45,775 bases of DNA from Planctomycetota bacterium (GCA_029550925.1 JAKPGL010000073.1:1-45775); one strand, 5' to 3'. Positions 7,313-17,759 are shown, numbered from the stretch's first letter. The notes: a model not told the origin generated them from the sequence alone. Program-made: numbers and translations.

Positions 7313-9955
7313 TTACGGCTTTTCTTTAGGAGTTTGGGCGGCTTTAGGAGCTTGGCTGGGGTCCTGGCTGGGGTCGCGCATTTCAATCACCAAAATCTGA
7401 ACCACCAACGGTTCTTCGACCTCTTTTTCTTTAGCCCCCGGACCCCGACCAGGAGTTCTTCCGGGCATCCCCACGCCTACTCCGGGTGTTCCCCCGCTGG
7501 TTTGGCCCCGGGTGATCACGACGTCGATCGAACGGAGCAGTTCTTCCGATCGGCCCGGTTGGATGGCGTCCAGCCAGACCATCTGCTGTGATTCATAAAT
7601 CCGGCGGGTTTTGAGTTGTCGTTTGTAGGCGTCGAGCACTTTGCTTGGCTTTTCCTTGTGTTCCAGCCGGACGTAGTGGATGAGGGTCGGCGCGAGGTTT
7701 ACCCCAGAAATCTTTTTGCCCACCTCGCCCGGCAATACCGCTCGATAGCTGGGCTTGGGCGTTAGTTGCGGCTCATGGAGTTGCAGGGGGAGGTCTTGGA
7801 TCGGGGTGGTAAAGTCAGGCCGACGCCGCTGTTGCCGGGCTAATTCGATCTCCCGCAGACCCGCCTGCTGGAACCGCTGACAGAGCGCCAGCACCAGGTC
7901 CCCTGACATCCGAAGCCAATCTTCTTCGGTTTGTTCTTTCTGTTGTTTTTCTCGGACAGCGGAGGGAAGCGTCTTGCCTGCCGGAGTGGTATATCCCGGC
8001 CCGCCCACTCCCGGAGAGCCTAAACCAGGCATAGTCCCCGATTTGAACGCCTTGGCCCGCGGCAACTGTTTCAGGCAGACCACCATCGCCGGGTCGGAGA
8101 CCCACTGATTTGGAAACCCTGCCTTTTGAAGTCCGGCTGGGCCGTCATACCACCGGGCCTTCAGGACCTCGTATATCTGATGCCGAATCGGGGCCGTCGG
8201 TACGGTGGCCGCCCAGACCACCATCGGCGCTTGCTCCTCCAGGGAGTCGATCTTTCCCAAAGCAACCGTCAAAAAGGTGTGGATTTCTGGCCCCCAAACA
8301 GTTGCCGCTGTCCGATAGGGCAACTCGGGGTCCGTCGGCATTCCCCCAACGCCCGGCATTCCCGGCAGACCCGGACCGGGACCATATCCGCCGGGCATGC
8401 CAGGGGCCAGTTCTCCTTCCGGACCTCTAGGCATGGAAGGAATCCCGCCCGGCGCTGCCGGAATCGCTCCAGGCCCCACCCCGGGCATTTCCGGTCCGAA
8501 GCCCGGGCCTCCTCCAGGACCGATTCCGGGTCCTATGCCCGGCGACATCCCCGGACCGCCAGAAACTGCACCGGTCGGCACGCCCAAGACTAGCGCCAAC
8601 GACTCGGCGCTATATTTCATGAAATACTCCAAAAGTTTTCGGCGGGTTTCTTCCGGAGTGTCCGGCGCTTGGAGAAATAGCTTCTGTGCCCGCAGATTGG
8701 CCGGGTGCGGCTCGTACAAAAATGCGCCCAACCGCTGGACGACCTCCAACGGTACCTTGGGATCGACAAGATATTGGGCCAGTTTTTCCCGCACGGCGGC
8801 CGAGCCGACTTTTTTTACCAACTCCAACGTCGTTTGCTGCATCCAGGCGGCGGTTACTTGTTCACCGACGCCCGGGCCAAAGCCCGGCCCATACCCCGGA
8901 CCACCCGGCGGCATCTCCAGACCTGGCCTACCCGGGCCGATCGGCCCCCCGGGACCGCCCGGCATTCCACCAGGCCCACTAGGCTTTTCTTTGGGCAGGG
9001 GCGGACGAATTTTTTCCGGCATGAGCAACACGGCCAACAGCATCTGTTCATTTTCCGGGGTCGGGATCACTGCCAAGGCATTGAGCGCCCGTTCCACAGC
9101 CAGCCGATCCATGCCCGTGTCGATCTTGCCCGCAAGAATCTTGCCGATGATCTCCCGGGCCTCTTTGGTATTATTGAGCACCAAGGCATAGATGGCCATT
9201 TCGAGGGCTTGTTGCGAGAGTTGGATCGCTTTTTGTTGGCCGCCTGGTCCCATCATCCCCGGCATTCCGGGCGAAAACCCGGGGCCTTCCGACGGGATTT
9301 GTCCGGGGGGAGGAACCGCTCCGGGCGGTACCCCAGGCGGCGCCCCTGGTGGAACCCCCGGCCCTCCGGGCGGGCCCGACTTCTGTTCCGGTTTCGGCGT
9401 CGGGGGAACCTCTACCTTGATCAATTCTTCCAACATCAAGGCGGCCGACGGTTTACCGACAAACTTCTGAGCAAAATGCTGAAGGGCGTTGACCAATTTC
9501 GGGTCCCCCTCGGCCTTGGCGGTGAAATAATCCTCCCGCTTCCAATCTTCTACCTTTTCGGGGCGTTTAGGTTTTTCTTGGGGTTTTTGTTCCCCGGTGG
9601 GTTGTCCGGGCGGCTGACCCGGCTGACCGGGTGGTTGTTCTGCACCCGGCGGCTGAGGCCCTCCGGGCGGCGGCGTCTCGGCCGATGGAGGTGGGGGCGG
9701 CGGCGGCGACGGCTTTTTCTTCTCCCCGCCTCCACAACCAACCACCAACATCACCCCTATCACCACACCCAAGCCGATCCCGGTCTGCCAGAGCCAGCCT
9801 GTCCTGCCTTTTTTCCTCCCGGCCTCCTGGTGGAGATAAGCAACTTCCCTCATCGACCAGCTATTCCGAACCACCTTCTTTTCCTTTGTCTCCATCATGG
9901 CGTCCATCGGATAAAAACAAGCCCATCGAAACAGAACCGTCCTTCTTCTATTCAT
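7313..9955 (-). CDS. Long Gly/Pro-rich membrane or lipoprotein with helical repeat blocks
   Basis: An 880-residue protein of unknown function. The ATG at 9955 is preferred over an in-frame start at 10042 because AAGGAG precedes it by seven bases. A single hydrophobic segment ends in VMLVVGCGGGEKKK, a good lipobox, but it sits about 60-75 residues in; either a later start is used or the segment is a membrane anchor. Next is a run of eight prolines and a PG-rich linker. Then helical blocks alternate with collagen-like Gly/Pro stretches (GPGGMPGGPGG, GPGIGPGGGPGFGP and similar). The helical blocks, for example around EMAIYALVLNNTKEAREII, look like HEAT-type repeats. The C-terminal domain (about 690-860) contains INLAPTLIHYVRLEHK-like strands without Gly/Pro repeats. 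It resembles planctomycete surface or periplasmic scaffold proteins. Function unknown. Confidence 0.75.
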   Translation of the reverse strand: MNRRRTVLFRWACFYPMDAMMETKEKKVVRNSWSMREVAYLHQEAGRKKGRTGWLWQTGIGLGVVIGVMLVVGCGGGEKKKPSPPPPPPPSAETPPPGGPQPPGAEQPPGQPGQPPGQPTGEQKPQEKPKRPEKVEDWKREDYFTAKAEGDPKLVNALQHFAQKFVGKPSAALMLEELIKVEVPPTPKPEQKSGPPGGPGVPPGAPPGVPPGAVPPPGQIPSEGPGFSPGMPGMMGPGGQQKAIQLSQQALEMAIYALVLNNTKEAREIIGKILAGKIDTGMDRLAVERALNALAVIPTPENEQMLLAVLLMPEKIRPPLPKEKPSGPGGMPGGPGGPIGPGRPGLEMPPGGPGYGPGFGPGVGEQVTAAWMQQTTLELVKKVGSAAVREKLAQYLVDPKVPLEVVQRLGAFLYEPHPANLRAQKLFLQAPDTPEETRRKLLEYFMKYSAESLALVLGVPTGAVSGGPGMSPGIGPGIGPGGGPGFGPEMPGVGPGAIPAAPGGIPSMPRGPEGELAPGMPGGYGPGPGLPGMPGVGGMPTDPELPYRTAATVWGPEIHTFLTVALGKIDSLEEQAPMVVWAATVPTAPIRHQIYEVLKARWYDGPAGLQKAGFPNQWVSDPAMVVCLKQLPRAKAFKSGTMPGLGSPGVGGPGYTTPAGKTLPSAVREKQQKEQTEEDWLRMSGDLVLALCQRFQQAGLREIELARQQRRRPDFTTPIQDLPLQLHEPQLTPKPSYRAVLPGEVGKKISGVNLAPTLIHYVRLEHKEKPSKVLDAYKRQLKTRRIYESQQMVWLDAIQPGRSEELLRSIDVVITRGQTSGGTPGVGVGMPGRTPGRGPGAKEKEVEEPLVVQILVIEMRDPSQDPSQAPKAAQTPKEKP

Positions 9956-10193
9956 GGTGTTGCTCCTTGCAACTTGCCCAAAGAATATCCGTGCAAGGAT
10001 GGAGAAGCAATCGCCCACCACGTGGAAAGACCCTTGATACAAAGATAACCTTAGTATCTCATAATTTTGCGAAAAATGCTATCCGGTGGAAGGCTTGCGG
10101 GGCTTTTCTTTCCGCAGGCGGATGGGTATGGTGGATGTTTTATGACTGAGATACACCCTCAGACATCGTTTTCCCCATGGCCAGGTGTGGATC

Positions 10194-11147
10194 ATGCTCC
10201 GTTGGCGGTTGGTGTTAGGCGCTGGAGTGATTGTTCTTGTGGTCCTCTTATGTTGGCTGGACCACATAGCCCCCCTTCCAGGCGTTGCTCTTTTCCCCCT
10301 GGCGGCGCTAATCAGTGTGCTTGCCACGGGCGAATTGTTCGCCCTGGCCGACACGGCGCGGGGAGAGCCGCCGGCTGCTGCTCGCTGGTCTGCCTGGCCT
10401 GTTTATGTGGGCAATGGTGCGATGCTGTTGGCGGTCTGGGGACCGGTGCTTTGGAACGCCTTTTCTGATTCCGAGGGCCTTTCGGGTACTTCGGCTACTG
10501 AACTGGCTGGGCCGCATTGTCTGCCACCGGCCCAGACGGCGTTGCTTTTGACCCTGGCGGCCGCTCTAATCCTGGCCATGTTGGAGGAAATCCGGCGGTT
10601 TGAAGGGCCGGGGGGGATCACGGCTCGGTTGGGGGTGGCGAGTTTGGGACTTTTATATGGGGGGCTGCTTTTGAGTTTTTTAGGGCTGTTGCGGATCGGC
10701 TATGGGATCGGCGCCTTGGCCTCGCTGGTGATCGTCGTCAAAATGGCCGACACCGGAGCATATTTCGTCGGACATCTGATCGGTCGGCGTAAATTGGCCC
10801 CTCGGCTTAGTCCCGGCAAAACCGTCGAGGGGACGATCGGCGGGCTTTTGTGGGGCTGGGCATCGGCCTGGGCCGTGTTTACGTGGCTGACTCCGGCTCT
10901 GGCGGTCTCTGGCGAAGGGGCTCACTCCGGTGGATGCCCTTGGTGGGGCTGGACCAGCTACGGCCTGGTGCTCAGTCTAGTCGGCCTGGGCGGCGATCTG
11001 GCCGAATCGCTCCTGAAACGAGACGCCCAGCGCAAAGACTCCAGCCGATGGATGCCAGGCTTCGGCGGCGTGTTGGACCTGATGGATTCCCTGCTCTGGA
11101 CCGCCCCGGTCGCCTATCTCTGGTGGCATTTAGGTTGGGTGGTTTAG
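10194..11147 (+). CDS. cdsA: Phosphatidate cytidylyltransferase
   Basis: Integral inner-membrane enzyme making CDP-diacylglycerol from phosphatidate and CTP, the branch point of phospholipid synthesis. The protein has about 317 residues and many hydrophobic segments. The family signature is recognisable at the C-terminus: ESLLKRDAQRKDSSRWMPGFGGVLDLMDS. Compared with the usual pattern, the His of PGHGG is Phe and the Arg of DR is Leu, variants I associate with planctomycete CdsA. KMADTGAYFVGHLIGRRKLAP and SPGKTVEGTIGG, also typical, are present about 100 residues earlier. Start choice is uncertain: ATG at 10194, or GTG at 10185, neither with a strong Shine-Dalgarno. Confidence 0.88.
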   Translation: MLRWRLVLGAGVIVLVVLLCWLDHIAPLPGVALFPLAALISVLATGELFALADTARGEPPAAARWSAWPVYVGNGAMLLAVWGPVLWNAFSDSEGLSGTSATELAGPHCLPPAQTALLLTLAAALILAMLEEIRRFEGPGGITARLGVASLGLLYGGLLLSFLGLLRIGYGIGALASLVIVVKMADTGAYFVGHLIGRRKLAPRLSPGKTVEGTIGGLLWGWASAWAVFTWLTPALAVSGEGAHSGGCPWWGWTSYGLVLSLVGLGGDLAESLLKRDAQRKDSSRWMPGFGGVLDLMDSLLWTAPVAYLWWHLGWVV

Positions 11148-11704
11148 ACTTTTCGTAGGAAGATGGGAAAAGTTCTTTTCCGTCGTCCTTTTCTCCTTGT
11201 TCTGCATTGGTATCTACACATTTTGGAGTGCGGCGGGAAGGCGGCGTTAACCGCCCACAGACTGTTTTGTTTTAAAACCTTTCTTCATCCGGGAACTCTC
11301 CTGGAGAAGCTTTGTGTTAAGAAAGCAGCCTTTACGCACCTAGCGGCCATTTGCCGCCGCATTCCAAAGAGCATCTCTCCTCGGCAGCGCCGAGTTTTGC
11401 AGATACCAATGCCCAAAGGGGGGGGACGGCTATTCGCTCTTCAATTTCCGGCTTGTTTCAAGCGGGGCAATTGTGTATTTCTACCTCCCTATGGATAAAC
11501 GGGCTATTTAGCTCAGGGAAATGCACCAAATAGGGGATATTTGAAGTCCCCCAAAAGGTTATAATTTCCCCCCAACGGATTATTCTTAATAAACCCAATG
11601 GGGTATTTACAAGCCTTGTCGTGGATTTTCTTTTCTTCGGATAGAGCCCCCTGGTGGGATGGTGGGGTACTTGGGTAGCCGGATCCAGGGTAAATGGGCG
11701 ACTT
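11148..11704. other. Intergenic region before bamA
   Basis: About 550 bases with no convincing gene. Small hairpins are present: GGCGG-cgttaa-CCGCC at 11240-11255 and GCGGC-CATTT-GCCGC at 11343-11357. The 111-codon ORF starting at 11163 has no recognisable features and is probably chance. Promoters for bamA presumably lie here but no clear -35/-10 pair was seen. Confidence 0.4.
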
Positions 11705-14700
11705 ATGAAAAGGACTATCCCCCCTGGAGGGGTAAAAAATAGACGATGCCCTCCCCGTGCAACCAGCCGGGAGCTCGGAGACCGGGCCTTCTGTGGCTGG
11801 ACAACGGTTGTTGGCGGATGCCTCCTGCTTTTGTGTTGGGTGGTAATAGAGGTGTGGGAGGAAACGTGGGGTAGCCAACCACCGGGGAACTCTTTGTTGT
11901 CAGGCCAGTCTTTTGCTTCCGAACCGGCGGGTTTGGATGGCCCCTCCTTGCCGGAGGCGCCTTGGGTAGAACCTGCACCGGAAGGATTTCTTCCGGAAGG
12001 CCCCCAACAGGCCGGTCGCCGACTTACGCCCCCTTCTGCCAGCGGTTCTCCGCTTCGGGGTAACACGGCATCTCCAACTGGCCAGCGGTTTCCCAACGTC
12101 GGCCTCGATTCCGATGCCCTTTCTGGAGGGGCTGACTCTGGGGAAATGGTGGTTGAAGTTCGGGTCGTGGGTCGGGAGCATGTGTCCTGGAGCAAGCTGG
12201 CGCCGCTGATCCGTACTCGTGCGGGCCGACCTTTGGATCTGGAGCTGATCGAGGAGGATGTCCGACGATTGAATCGGTCTCGGCTGTTTGTCAGCGTAAA
12301 GACCTGGACACAGTCGGCGCCGGGCGGTCGGGTGGTGATTTTCGAGGTGGTCGAACGGCCTGTGTTGCAGTATGTGAAGTTTGTCGGCAATGAGAAGGTG
12401 CGTAAAAAGGTGCTGGCCGAAAAGGCCGGTCTGAAACCCGGCGACGCCTTGGACCCGTTTGCCGTGGAAGAAGGCCGACGTAAGATCGAAGACTATTATC
12501 GTTCCCATGGGTTTTCCAACGCCCGGGTAACGATCATCGAAGGCAATCGGACGGAGGACAAAGGGGCCATCTATCTAGTGAACGAAGGGAAAAAACAGCG
12601 GATTTTGTGGACCCGGTTTGAAGGGAACACCGTCGCCACCGACGCCCGGCTGCGGACCCAGATTCATTCGAAGCCTGGGTTTTTATGGATCATTCGCGGC
12701 CAAGTGGATCGCAAAGAGATCGAAGAGGACATCAATCGCTTGAAAGCGTATTACGCCAGCCTGGGCTATTTCAATGCGAAGATTGGTCGAGAGATCGAGT
12801 ATGACAACGATAAAAATTGGATCGTCCTGACGTTTATCATCGACGAAGGCCCCCGATACAAGGTGCGAGAGATTCGCTTTGTCGGCAATCAGCGGTTTTC
12901 GGAGCAGGAGCTGGCCGAGGCCATCAAACTGAAACAGGGGCAGTATTTCAACCAGGCGCAACTTCAGAGCGATACGGCCGCCTTGCAGGAGAAATATGGG
13001 GCGATCGGCTATGTCTTTGCCGACATCAAGCCGGACATCCGCTATCTGCCCGAACCGGGCCAGGCCGATCTGGTCTATGAAATCAAGGAAGGGGACCGGT
13101 ATCAGGTGGGCCGGATCGATGTGAAGATCGGCTCCGAAGAGGTATCGCCGCACACGAAGATCAGTACCGTGCTGAATCGACTTTCCTTAGCTCCGGGGGA
13201 CGTGGTGGATACGCGAGAGCTTCGGGCCAGTGAACGGCGACTGCGGGCTTCGGGGCTATTTTTGATCGATCCGGTACGCAATATCCAGCCGAAGATCGTC
13301 TTCAGCCCGCCGGATGTGTCGGATGAAGAAGTGGAGACCGCCCAGCCGAGGCGACCCGCCGTGCGCGGCCAAAGCCCCTCCCCTTCGACCTCGCCGACGG
13401 AGGTCCGGGGCCAATCGCCTGTTTGGGGAGAGGAAGGCGGCCAGATTGTGCCTCCTCTACCGGAAAACCGGCCGTTGCCAGGGATGGATCGGTTTTACCA
13501 AATTGGCCCCGGCCAGCCGACTGCCGGTGGAATGACCTCGCCGAACGCTTCTGCGCCGAGGACTTCGGGAAGCGGGTACAGCACCGGTACCGCATCGGCA
13601 GGCGCATCGGGCGCTGGATATGGCGGCGGCTGGGTGGCAGGAGGTTCCACACCGACCGCTTCCTCCCCCCCTGTGCCCAGCTCGAATCCTTCTGCCGGCG
13701 GCGTTTTTGCTAACGGGGGGGCAGTGGGACCAGAGGCTGCGGGACAGAGCTTCGTTTCAGACCCCGCCGCAGGTTATCCTACTATACCACCACCGATCAG
13801 CCCACAGGGCAATCCTCCTCAAAACAGGGCGTCTGGCCCTTACGTTGCCGAGTCGGGGCCATTTGGCGGATTTTTCCGGCGGTGGATTGGCCAACCCTTT
13901 TTAGGCGGCGGAACACCGAGTGAAAACTACGGCGCACCCAGCGGGGGGATTCTGGGCGGGCAGGGTGGATTGTTCTCCGGATTGGCCCCCGGCCAAGAAC
14001 TGCCCCAAGAGCCGCTCCGGCCTTTGCCAATTCAGATTATCACCGAAGAATCCCGCACTGGCCGAATCATGCTCGGCGTGGGCGTTACCTCGGATGCTGG
14101 GGTAGTCGGCTCGGTCATTGTCGATGAACAAAACTTCGACCTCTTCCGGTTCCCGCACAGTTGGGAGGAAATCCGCAACGGCACCGCCTGGCGTGGGGCG
14201 GGTCAACGCTTCCGACTGGAAGCCGTCCCGGGAACTCAAGTCCATCGTTATGTCGTCAGTTTCACCGAACCGTATTTTCTGGATACCGACGTGAGCGCCG
14301 GCGTGAGCGGCTATTTCTTCAAGCGGATTTACCGGGATTGGCGGGAAGAACGGTTGGGCGGCACGACGCGGCTGGGCTATCAGTTTCGACCTGATTTCAT
14401 GGCCAATTTTACCTTCCGAGGTGAAAAGGTTACCCTGTTCGATCCGAGCGTCCCTGCCGGGTTGGTACCAGACTTGGACGACGCTCTGGGCGCCCATGAG
14501 CTATTCGGTTTTCGGCTTGGATTGGCCTACGACACCCGAGACAACGCCTTTTTACCCACCGAGGGGCATTACATCGACTTTGGCTTCGAGCAGGTGGTCG
14601 GTTCGTTCCAATATCCGCGGGGCGATGTGGAGATGCGGAAGTATTTTACGTTGCACCAGCGGGCGGACGGCTCCGGCCGGCATGTGCTGAGTGTGGGGAT

Positions 14701-15097
14701 GAGCTTTGCGGTAACGGGCAAAGATACACCCATCTATGACCACTATTTTGCAGGCGGGTTTTCTACGTTGCGCGGCTTCGACTATCGAGGCGCCGGGCCC
14801 CACGTTCATGGAGTCAGCGTCGGCGGCCATATGCAACTGCTGGCCTCGGCCCAATATCTGTTCCCGATCACCGCGGACGATATGCTGCGGGGCGTCGTCT
14901 TTTGCGACGCCGGCACGGTGGAAGAGGATTATACACTTCGGGATGAAAACTTCCGGGTGTCGTTGGGGTTCGGCCTGAGGGTGCTGGTACCGGCGATGGG
15001 ACCGGCGCCGCTGGCGTTCGACTTTGCTTGGCCAGTTACCAAGGCCGACAACGATGTTACCGAAGTCTTCAGCTTCTTCATTGGCATCGGCCGGTAA
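11705..15097 (+). CDS. bamA: Outer-membrane protein assembly factor BamA with long linker
   Basis: Outer-membrane beta-barrel protein that inserts other barrels. The ATG at 11705 gives 1130 residues; a GTG at 11654 would add 17. A hydrophobic segment near residues 35-55 serves as signal or anchor. Residues about 147-527 form POTRA domains, probably five, with typical strands such as VVEVRVVG, LQYVKFVGNEKV, KVREIRFVGNQRFSE and RYQVGRIDVKIG. Residues about 532-773 are a low-complexity linker rich in Pro, Ser, Gly and Ala, not normal for BamA. The barrel fills about 778-1130 and holds the conserved loop-6 motif LRGFDYRGAGP near 1020. The last residues are FFIGIGR, so the usual terminal aromatic is not at the very end. 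Length well above the common 750-850 residues is due to the linker and an extra 100-residue disordered N-terminus. Confidence 0.9.
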   Translation: MKRTIPPGGVKNRRCPPRATSRELGDRAFCGWTTVVGGCLLLLCWVVIEVWEETWGSQPPGNSLLSGQSFASEPAGLDGPSLPEAPWVEPAPEGFLPEGPQQAGRRLTPPSASGSPLRGNTASPTGQRFPNVGLDSDALSGGADSGEMVVEVRVVGREHVSWSKLAPLIRTRAGRPLDLELIEEDVRRLNRSRLFVSVKTWTQSAPGGRVVIFEVVERPVLQYVKFVGNEKVRKKVLAEKAGLKPGDALDPFAVEEGRRKIEDYYRSHGFSNARVTIIEGNRTEDKGAIYLVNEGKKQRILWTRFEGNTVATDARLRTQIHSKPGFLWIIRGQVDRKEIEEDINRLKAYYASLGYFNAKIGREIEYDNDKNWIVLTFIIDEGPRYKVREIRFVGNQRFSEQELAEAIKLKQGQYFNQAQLQSDTAALQEKYGAIGYVFADIKPDIRYLPEPGQADLVYEIKEGDRYQVGRIDVKIGSEEVSPHTKISTVLNRLSLAPGDVVDTRELRASERRLRASGLFLIDPVRNIQPKIVFSPPDVSDEEVETAQPRRPAVRGQSPSPSTSPTEVRGQSPVWGEEGGQIVPPLPENRPLPGMDRFYQIGPGQPTAGGMTSPNASAPRTSGSGYSTGTASAGASGAGYGGGWVAGGSTPTASSPPVPSSNPSAGGVFANGGAVGPEAAGQSFVSDPAAGYPTIPPPISPQGNPPQNRASGPYVAESGPFGGFFRRWIGQPFLGGGTPSENYGAPSGGILGGQGGLFSGLAPGQELPQEPLRPLPIQIITEESRTGRIMLGVGVTSDAGVVGSVIVDEQNFDLFRFPHSWEEIRNGTAWRGAGQRFRLEAVPGTQVHRYVVSFTEPYFLDTDVSAGVSGYFFKRIYRDWREERLGGTTRLGYQFRPDFMANFTFRGEKVTLFDPSVPAGLVPDLDDALGAHELFGFRLGLAYDTRDNAFLPTEGHYIDFGFEQVVGSFQYPRGDVEMRKYFTLHQRADGSGRHVLSVGMSFAVTGKDTPIYDHYFAGGFSTLRGFDYRGAGPHVHGVSVGGHMQLLASAQYLFPITADDMLRGVVFCDAGTVEEDYTLRDENFRVSLGFGLRVLVPAMGPAPLAFDFAWPVTKADNDVTEVFSFFIGIGR

Positions 15098-15575
15098 GCT
15101 TGCCAGAGCCATTCGATGCCTCTCTGGGATTCGCTCCTTTTATCTTGTTTATCTCCTTATTTCAGCCGAATAAAGGAGCTCCATCGGGAAGGATGTCCAT
15201 CATAGTGTCATTCCCGTGGAAGCGGGAATCCAGGCTTCTGTGAGTCTGCTTCGTAGGATGGGGAGAACAAAGGAGTCGCTTCCCAGGAGCCGGGATCGGG
15301 CATTTTCACGGGGATCACAAGACGGGGCCCAATCATTCGGCTGAAATGTTACGGATATTTTTTGGATATTGGATAGAAGAATCAGTGGTTGTCCCCCTCA
15401 TTAGAAGGGGATTTCGGTAGCCTTTTTGAGAAAAACTCACCCCAACGAGGGGGCAGTCGCTCGAAAAACCTTCCGCCATATCGTAAAATTATTCAGATGT
15501 TGAGAAAACGTGCATGTTTTGCCAGAGGGGTAGGTTTCTTTTGCTACCCTCTGGAAGTGGAAAAGAAAGAGCAGC
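15098..15575. other. Intergenic region before ftsH, with hairpins
   Basis: No credible gene in about 480 bases. It holds a dispersed-type repeat at 15210-15229 (separate entry) and a nested inverted repeat: CCCCCTC at 15393-15399 pairs with GAGGGGG at 15447-15453, enclosing a smaller TGAG-aaaaa-CTCA stem. The nested structure ends about 120 bases before the ftsH start and could lie in its leader. Confidence 0.45.
15210..15229. repeat. ATTCCC-N8-GGGAAT palindromic repeat
   Basis: ATTCCC and GGGAAT flank eight bases, followed by CCAGGCTT. The exact ATTCCC-N8-GGGAAT layout is that of the neisserial dRS3 repeat core and of similar dispersed repeats in many genomes. Degenerate relatives occur at 25295-25375 and near 32810 in this window. 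Confidence 0.6.
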
Positions 15576-17759
15576 ATGAAAGAACCGTTCGGATCGTCCT
15601 CTTCTGGCCCAACTGCAGACTTTTCCGCCCCGATGATCGCCTTTTCCGGTGGTGGGGATGGAGGGAATGCAAAACCTTCCGGTCCGAAATCAGAGCCTAC
15701 CCCTCCTGAAGGGGATGGGAAAGAATCTCCCAGGCCTTTTTTGCGGACCTCGACCGGCTGGTTGTTGCTGGTCTTGATTTTGGTAGGGGTGCTCTTGCTG
15801 TTGACCGAACATGCTGGCCGACGCAAGGAGATATCCTACGGCCAATTTCGCGCGGAATTGGCCCGGAAAAACATTGCGAAGGTCGATCTTCGAGGTAGCA
15901 CCCTCTACGGGGAGTTTAAATCCCCACCAAAAGAGGAGAAAGCAGAGTCAGAGAGTTCTCAGAAAGGGCCGGCTAGTGCCCTAGGCCGAGACGTGTTGAA
16001 ATTCGTCTGTGAGCTGCCGCCGCCTGCCCTGGCCGACTCCAAGTTAGATCAAGAATTGCTCGCCGAATTGGGGCCGAATTACAAAGCCACCGAACCGGCG
16101 GATAACACGGTCTGGCTCAGCGTAGTTTATCTGGCGGTTACGGTGGGGCTGTTTGTAGGGTTGTGGCTGATGTTTCGGCGGGCCAGGGATCAGGTCTTTG
16201 GGGGGGGGATTTTGTCCGGTTTTATCAAAAGCCCGGCCAAGCGGTATCAGGCCACCGGCAAAAAAGTTACCTTTCAAGACGTGGCGGGTTTGGAAAACGT
16301 CAAAGCGGAGCTGGAGGAGATCGTCGAATTCTTGAAAAATCCCGGAAAGTTTCAGCGTTTAGGCGCCCGGGTACCGAAGGGGGTGCTGCTGATGGGGCCG
16401 CCGGGGACCGGCAAGACGCTGTTGGGCCGGGCGGTGGCGGGCGAGGCGGATGTGCCGTTTTTCTTTATCAATGGCTCCGAATTCATCCAGATGTTCGTTG
16501 GCGTCGGGGCAAGTCGGGTGCGGGACCTGTTTGCAACGGCCAAAGAAAACGCCCCCTCTATCCTCTTCATTGACGAAATCGATGCGGTGGGCCGACATCG
16601 GGGCGCTGGCCTGGGCGGCGGACACGATGAACGAGAGCAAACACTCAACCAAATCCTGAGCGAAATGGACGGGTTCAGCCAAAACGATTCGGTCATCGTC
16701 ATGGCGGCCACCAACCGACCGGATATTCTGGACCCGGCTCTTTTGCGTCCTGGTCGATTCGATCGGCATATTACGGTGGATCGACCGAACGCCAAAGGCC
16801 GACGGGCCATCTTCGAAGTACATACCCGCGAGGTGCCTCTGGCCGACGATGTGGACCTGGACCGTCTGGCGGCCGGCACCGTGGGCCTGACCGGGGCGGA
16901 TATCCGCAACCTGGTCAACGAAGCCGCTCTTTGGGCCACCCGGCTGGGCAAAGAGAAAGTCGATATGTCCGATTTCGAATACGCCCGGGATAAAATCCTC
17001 ATGGGGCCCAAACGGGAAGAGGTTCTTACGGGCAAAGAGAAGTCGATGACCGCTTATCATGAAGCAGGCCATGCCTTGTTGGCCTGGCTGGTACCGGGAC
17101 TAGACCGATTGCACAAAGTCTCCATCATTCCCAGGGGCCGAGCCCTCGGGGCCACTCAACTGCTGCCCCAGGAAGACCGGGTCAATATTGGGCAACGGGA
17201 ACTGGAAACCCGGCTGATGTTTCTTTTAGGAGGTCGGGCGGCGGAAAGGCTGGTCTTCGACGAATTCAGTGCTGGGGCCGAAGACGATCTGAAACGGGCT
17301 ACCAGCCTGGCCCGACGCATGGTTACCCATTGGGGCATGAGCGAACGGATCGGGCCGATGGCCTTCCGCCACGGTGAAGAACACCCCTTTCTGGGCAAGG
17401 AGATGGCCGAACCCCGCGAGTATAGCGAACACACGGCTCAGATCATCGACGAGGAAATCTCCCGCATCCTTCGGCAGGCGGAATCGCGCGCCGAATCGCT
17501 CTTGGTGCAACATCGGGAGCAACTGGATCGTTTAGCGGCCGCTTTGGAAAAGGAGGAAACCCTGGACGAAATCCAACTGGAAGAGTTGTTGGGCCCTCCG
17601 ATCTATCGGTCCTCCAGTGAGCAGCAGAAGGAGTCGGAAGAAAAACTGGGGCAGCCTCTGCCGAAAGGTTCTGGGATTTTTTCTGGGGATGGCCAACAGA
17701 CGGCGGTACCGGGCCAGGTTCCTGTAGCCCAGCAGGAGTCGCAAAAAACTCCCCCCTAA
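15576..17759 (+). CDS. ftsH: ATP-dependent zinc metalloprotease FtsH
   Basis: Membrane-anchored AAA protease degrading misfolded and regulatory membrane proteins; 727 residues. After a 55-residue Gly/Ser/Pro-rich cytoplasmic N-terminus come membrane segment 1 (about 61-80), a periplasmic domain, and membrane segment 2 (about 179-200). The AAA module follows: Walker A GPPGTGKT near 274, pore loop MFVGVG near 309, Walker B ILFIDEID near 329, and a second-region-of-homology arginine in RPGRFD near 391. The protease domain has the zinc site HEAGH near 495 and a third-ligand region [11 protein letters not shown] near 567. Two changes from the usual consensus are visible: GSEFIQMF where most have GSDFVEMF, and a long Pro/Gln-rich C-terminal tail. 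Planctomycetes often have several FtsH copies, so this may be one of a set. Confidence 0.95.
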   Translation: MKEPFGSSSSGPTADFSAPMIAFSGGGDGGNAKPSGPKSEPTPPEGDGKESPRPFLRTSTGWLLLVLILVGVLLLLTEHAGRRKEISYGQFRAELARKNIAKVDLRGSTLYGEFKSPPKEEKAESESSQKGPASALGRDVLKFVCELPPPALADSKLDQELLAELGPNYKATEPADNTVWLSVVYLAVTVGLFVGLWLMFRRARDQVFGGGILSGFIKSPAKRYQATGKKVTFQDVAGLENVKAELEEIVEFLKNPGKFQRLGARVPKGVLLMGPPGTGKTLLGRAVAGEADVPFFFINGSEFIQMFVGVGASRVRDLFATAKENAPSILFIDEIDAVGRHRGAGLGGGHDEREQTLNQILSEMDGFSQNDSVIVMAATNRPDILDPALLRPGRFDRHITVDRPNAKGRRAIFEVHTREVPLADDVDLDRLAAGTVGLTGADIRNLVNEAALWATRLGKEKVDMSDFEYARDKILMGPKREEVLTGKEKSMTAYHEAGHALLAWLVPGLDRLHKVSIIPRGRALGATQLLPQEDRVNIGQRELETRLMFLLGGRAAERLVFDEFSAGAEDDLKRATSLARRMVTHWGMSERIGPMAFRHGEEHPFLGKEMAEPREYSEHTAQIIDEEISRILRQAESRAESLLVQHREQLDRLAAALEKEETLDEIQLEELLGPPIYRSSSEQQKESEEKLGQPLPKGSGIFSGDGQQTAVPGQVPVAQQESQKTPP

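Noticed and set aside
8705-10048. 447-codon plus-strand ORF rich in Arg and Pro
   Set aside because: Antisense shadow of the Gly/Pro-rich lipoprotein gene; composition follows from the GC-rich repeats and no domain is visible.
11458-12390. 310-codon minus-strand ORF
   Set aside because: Overlaps the start of bamA on the other strand; low-complexity and without motifs.
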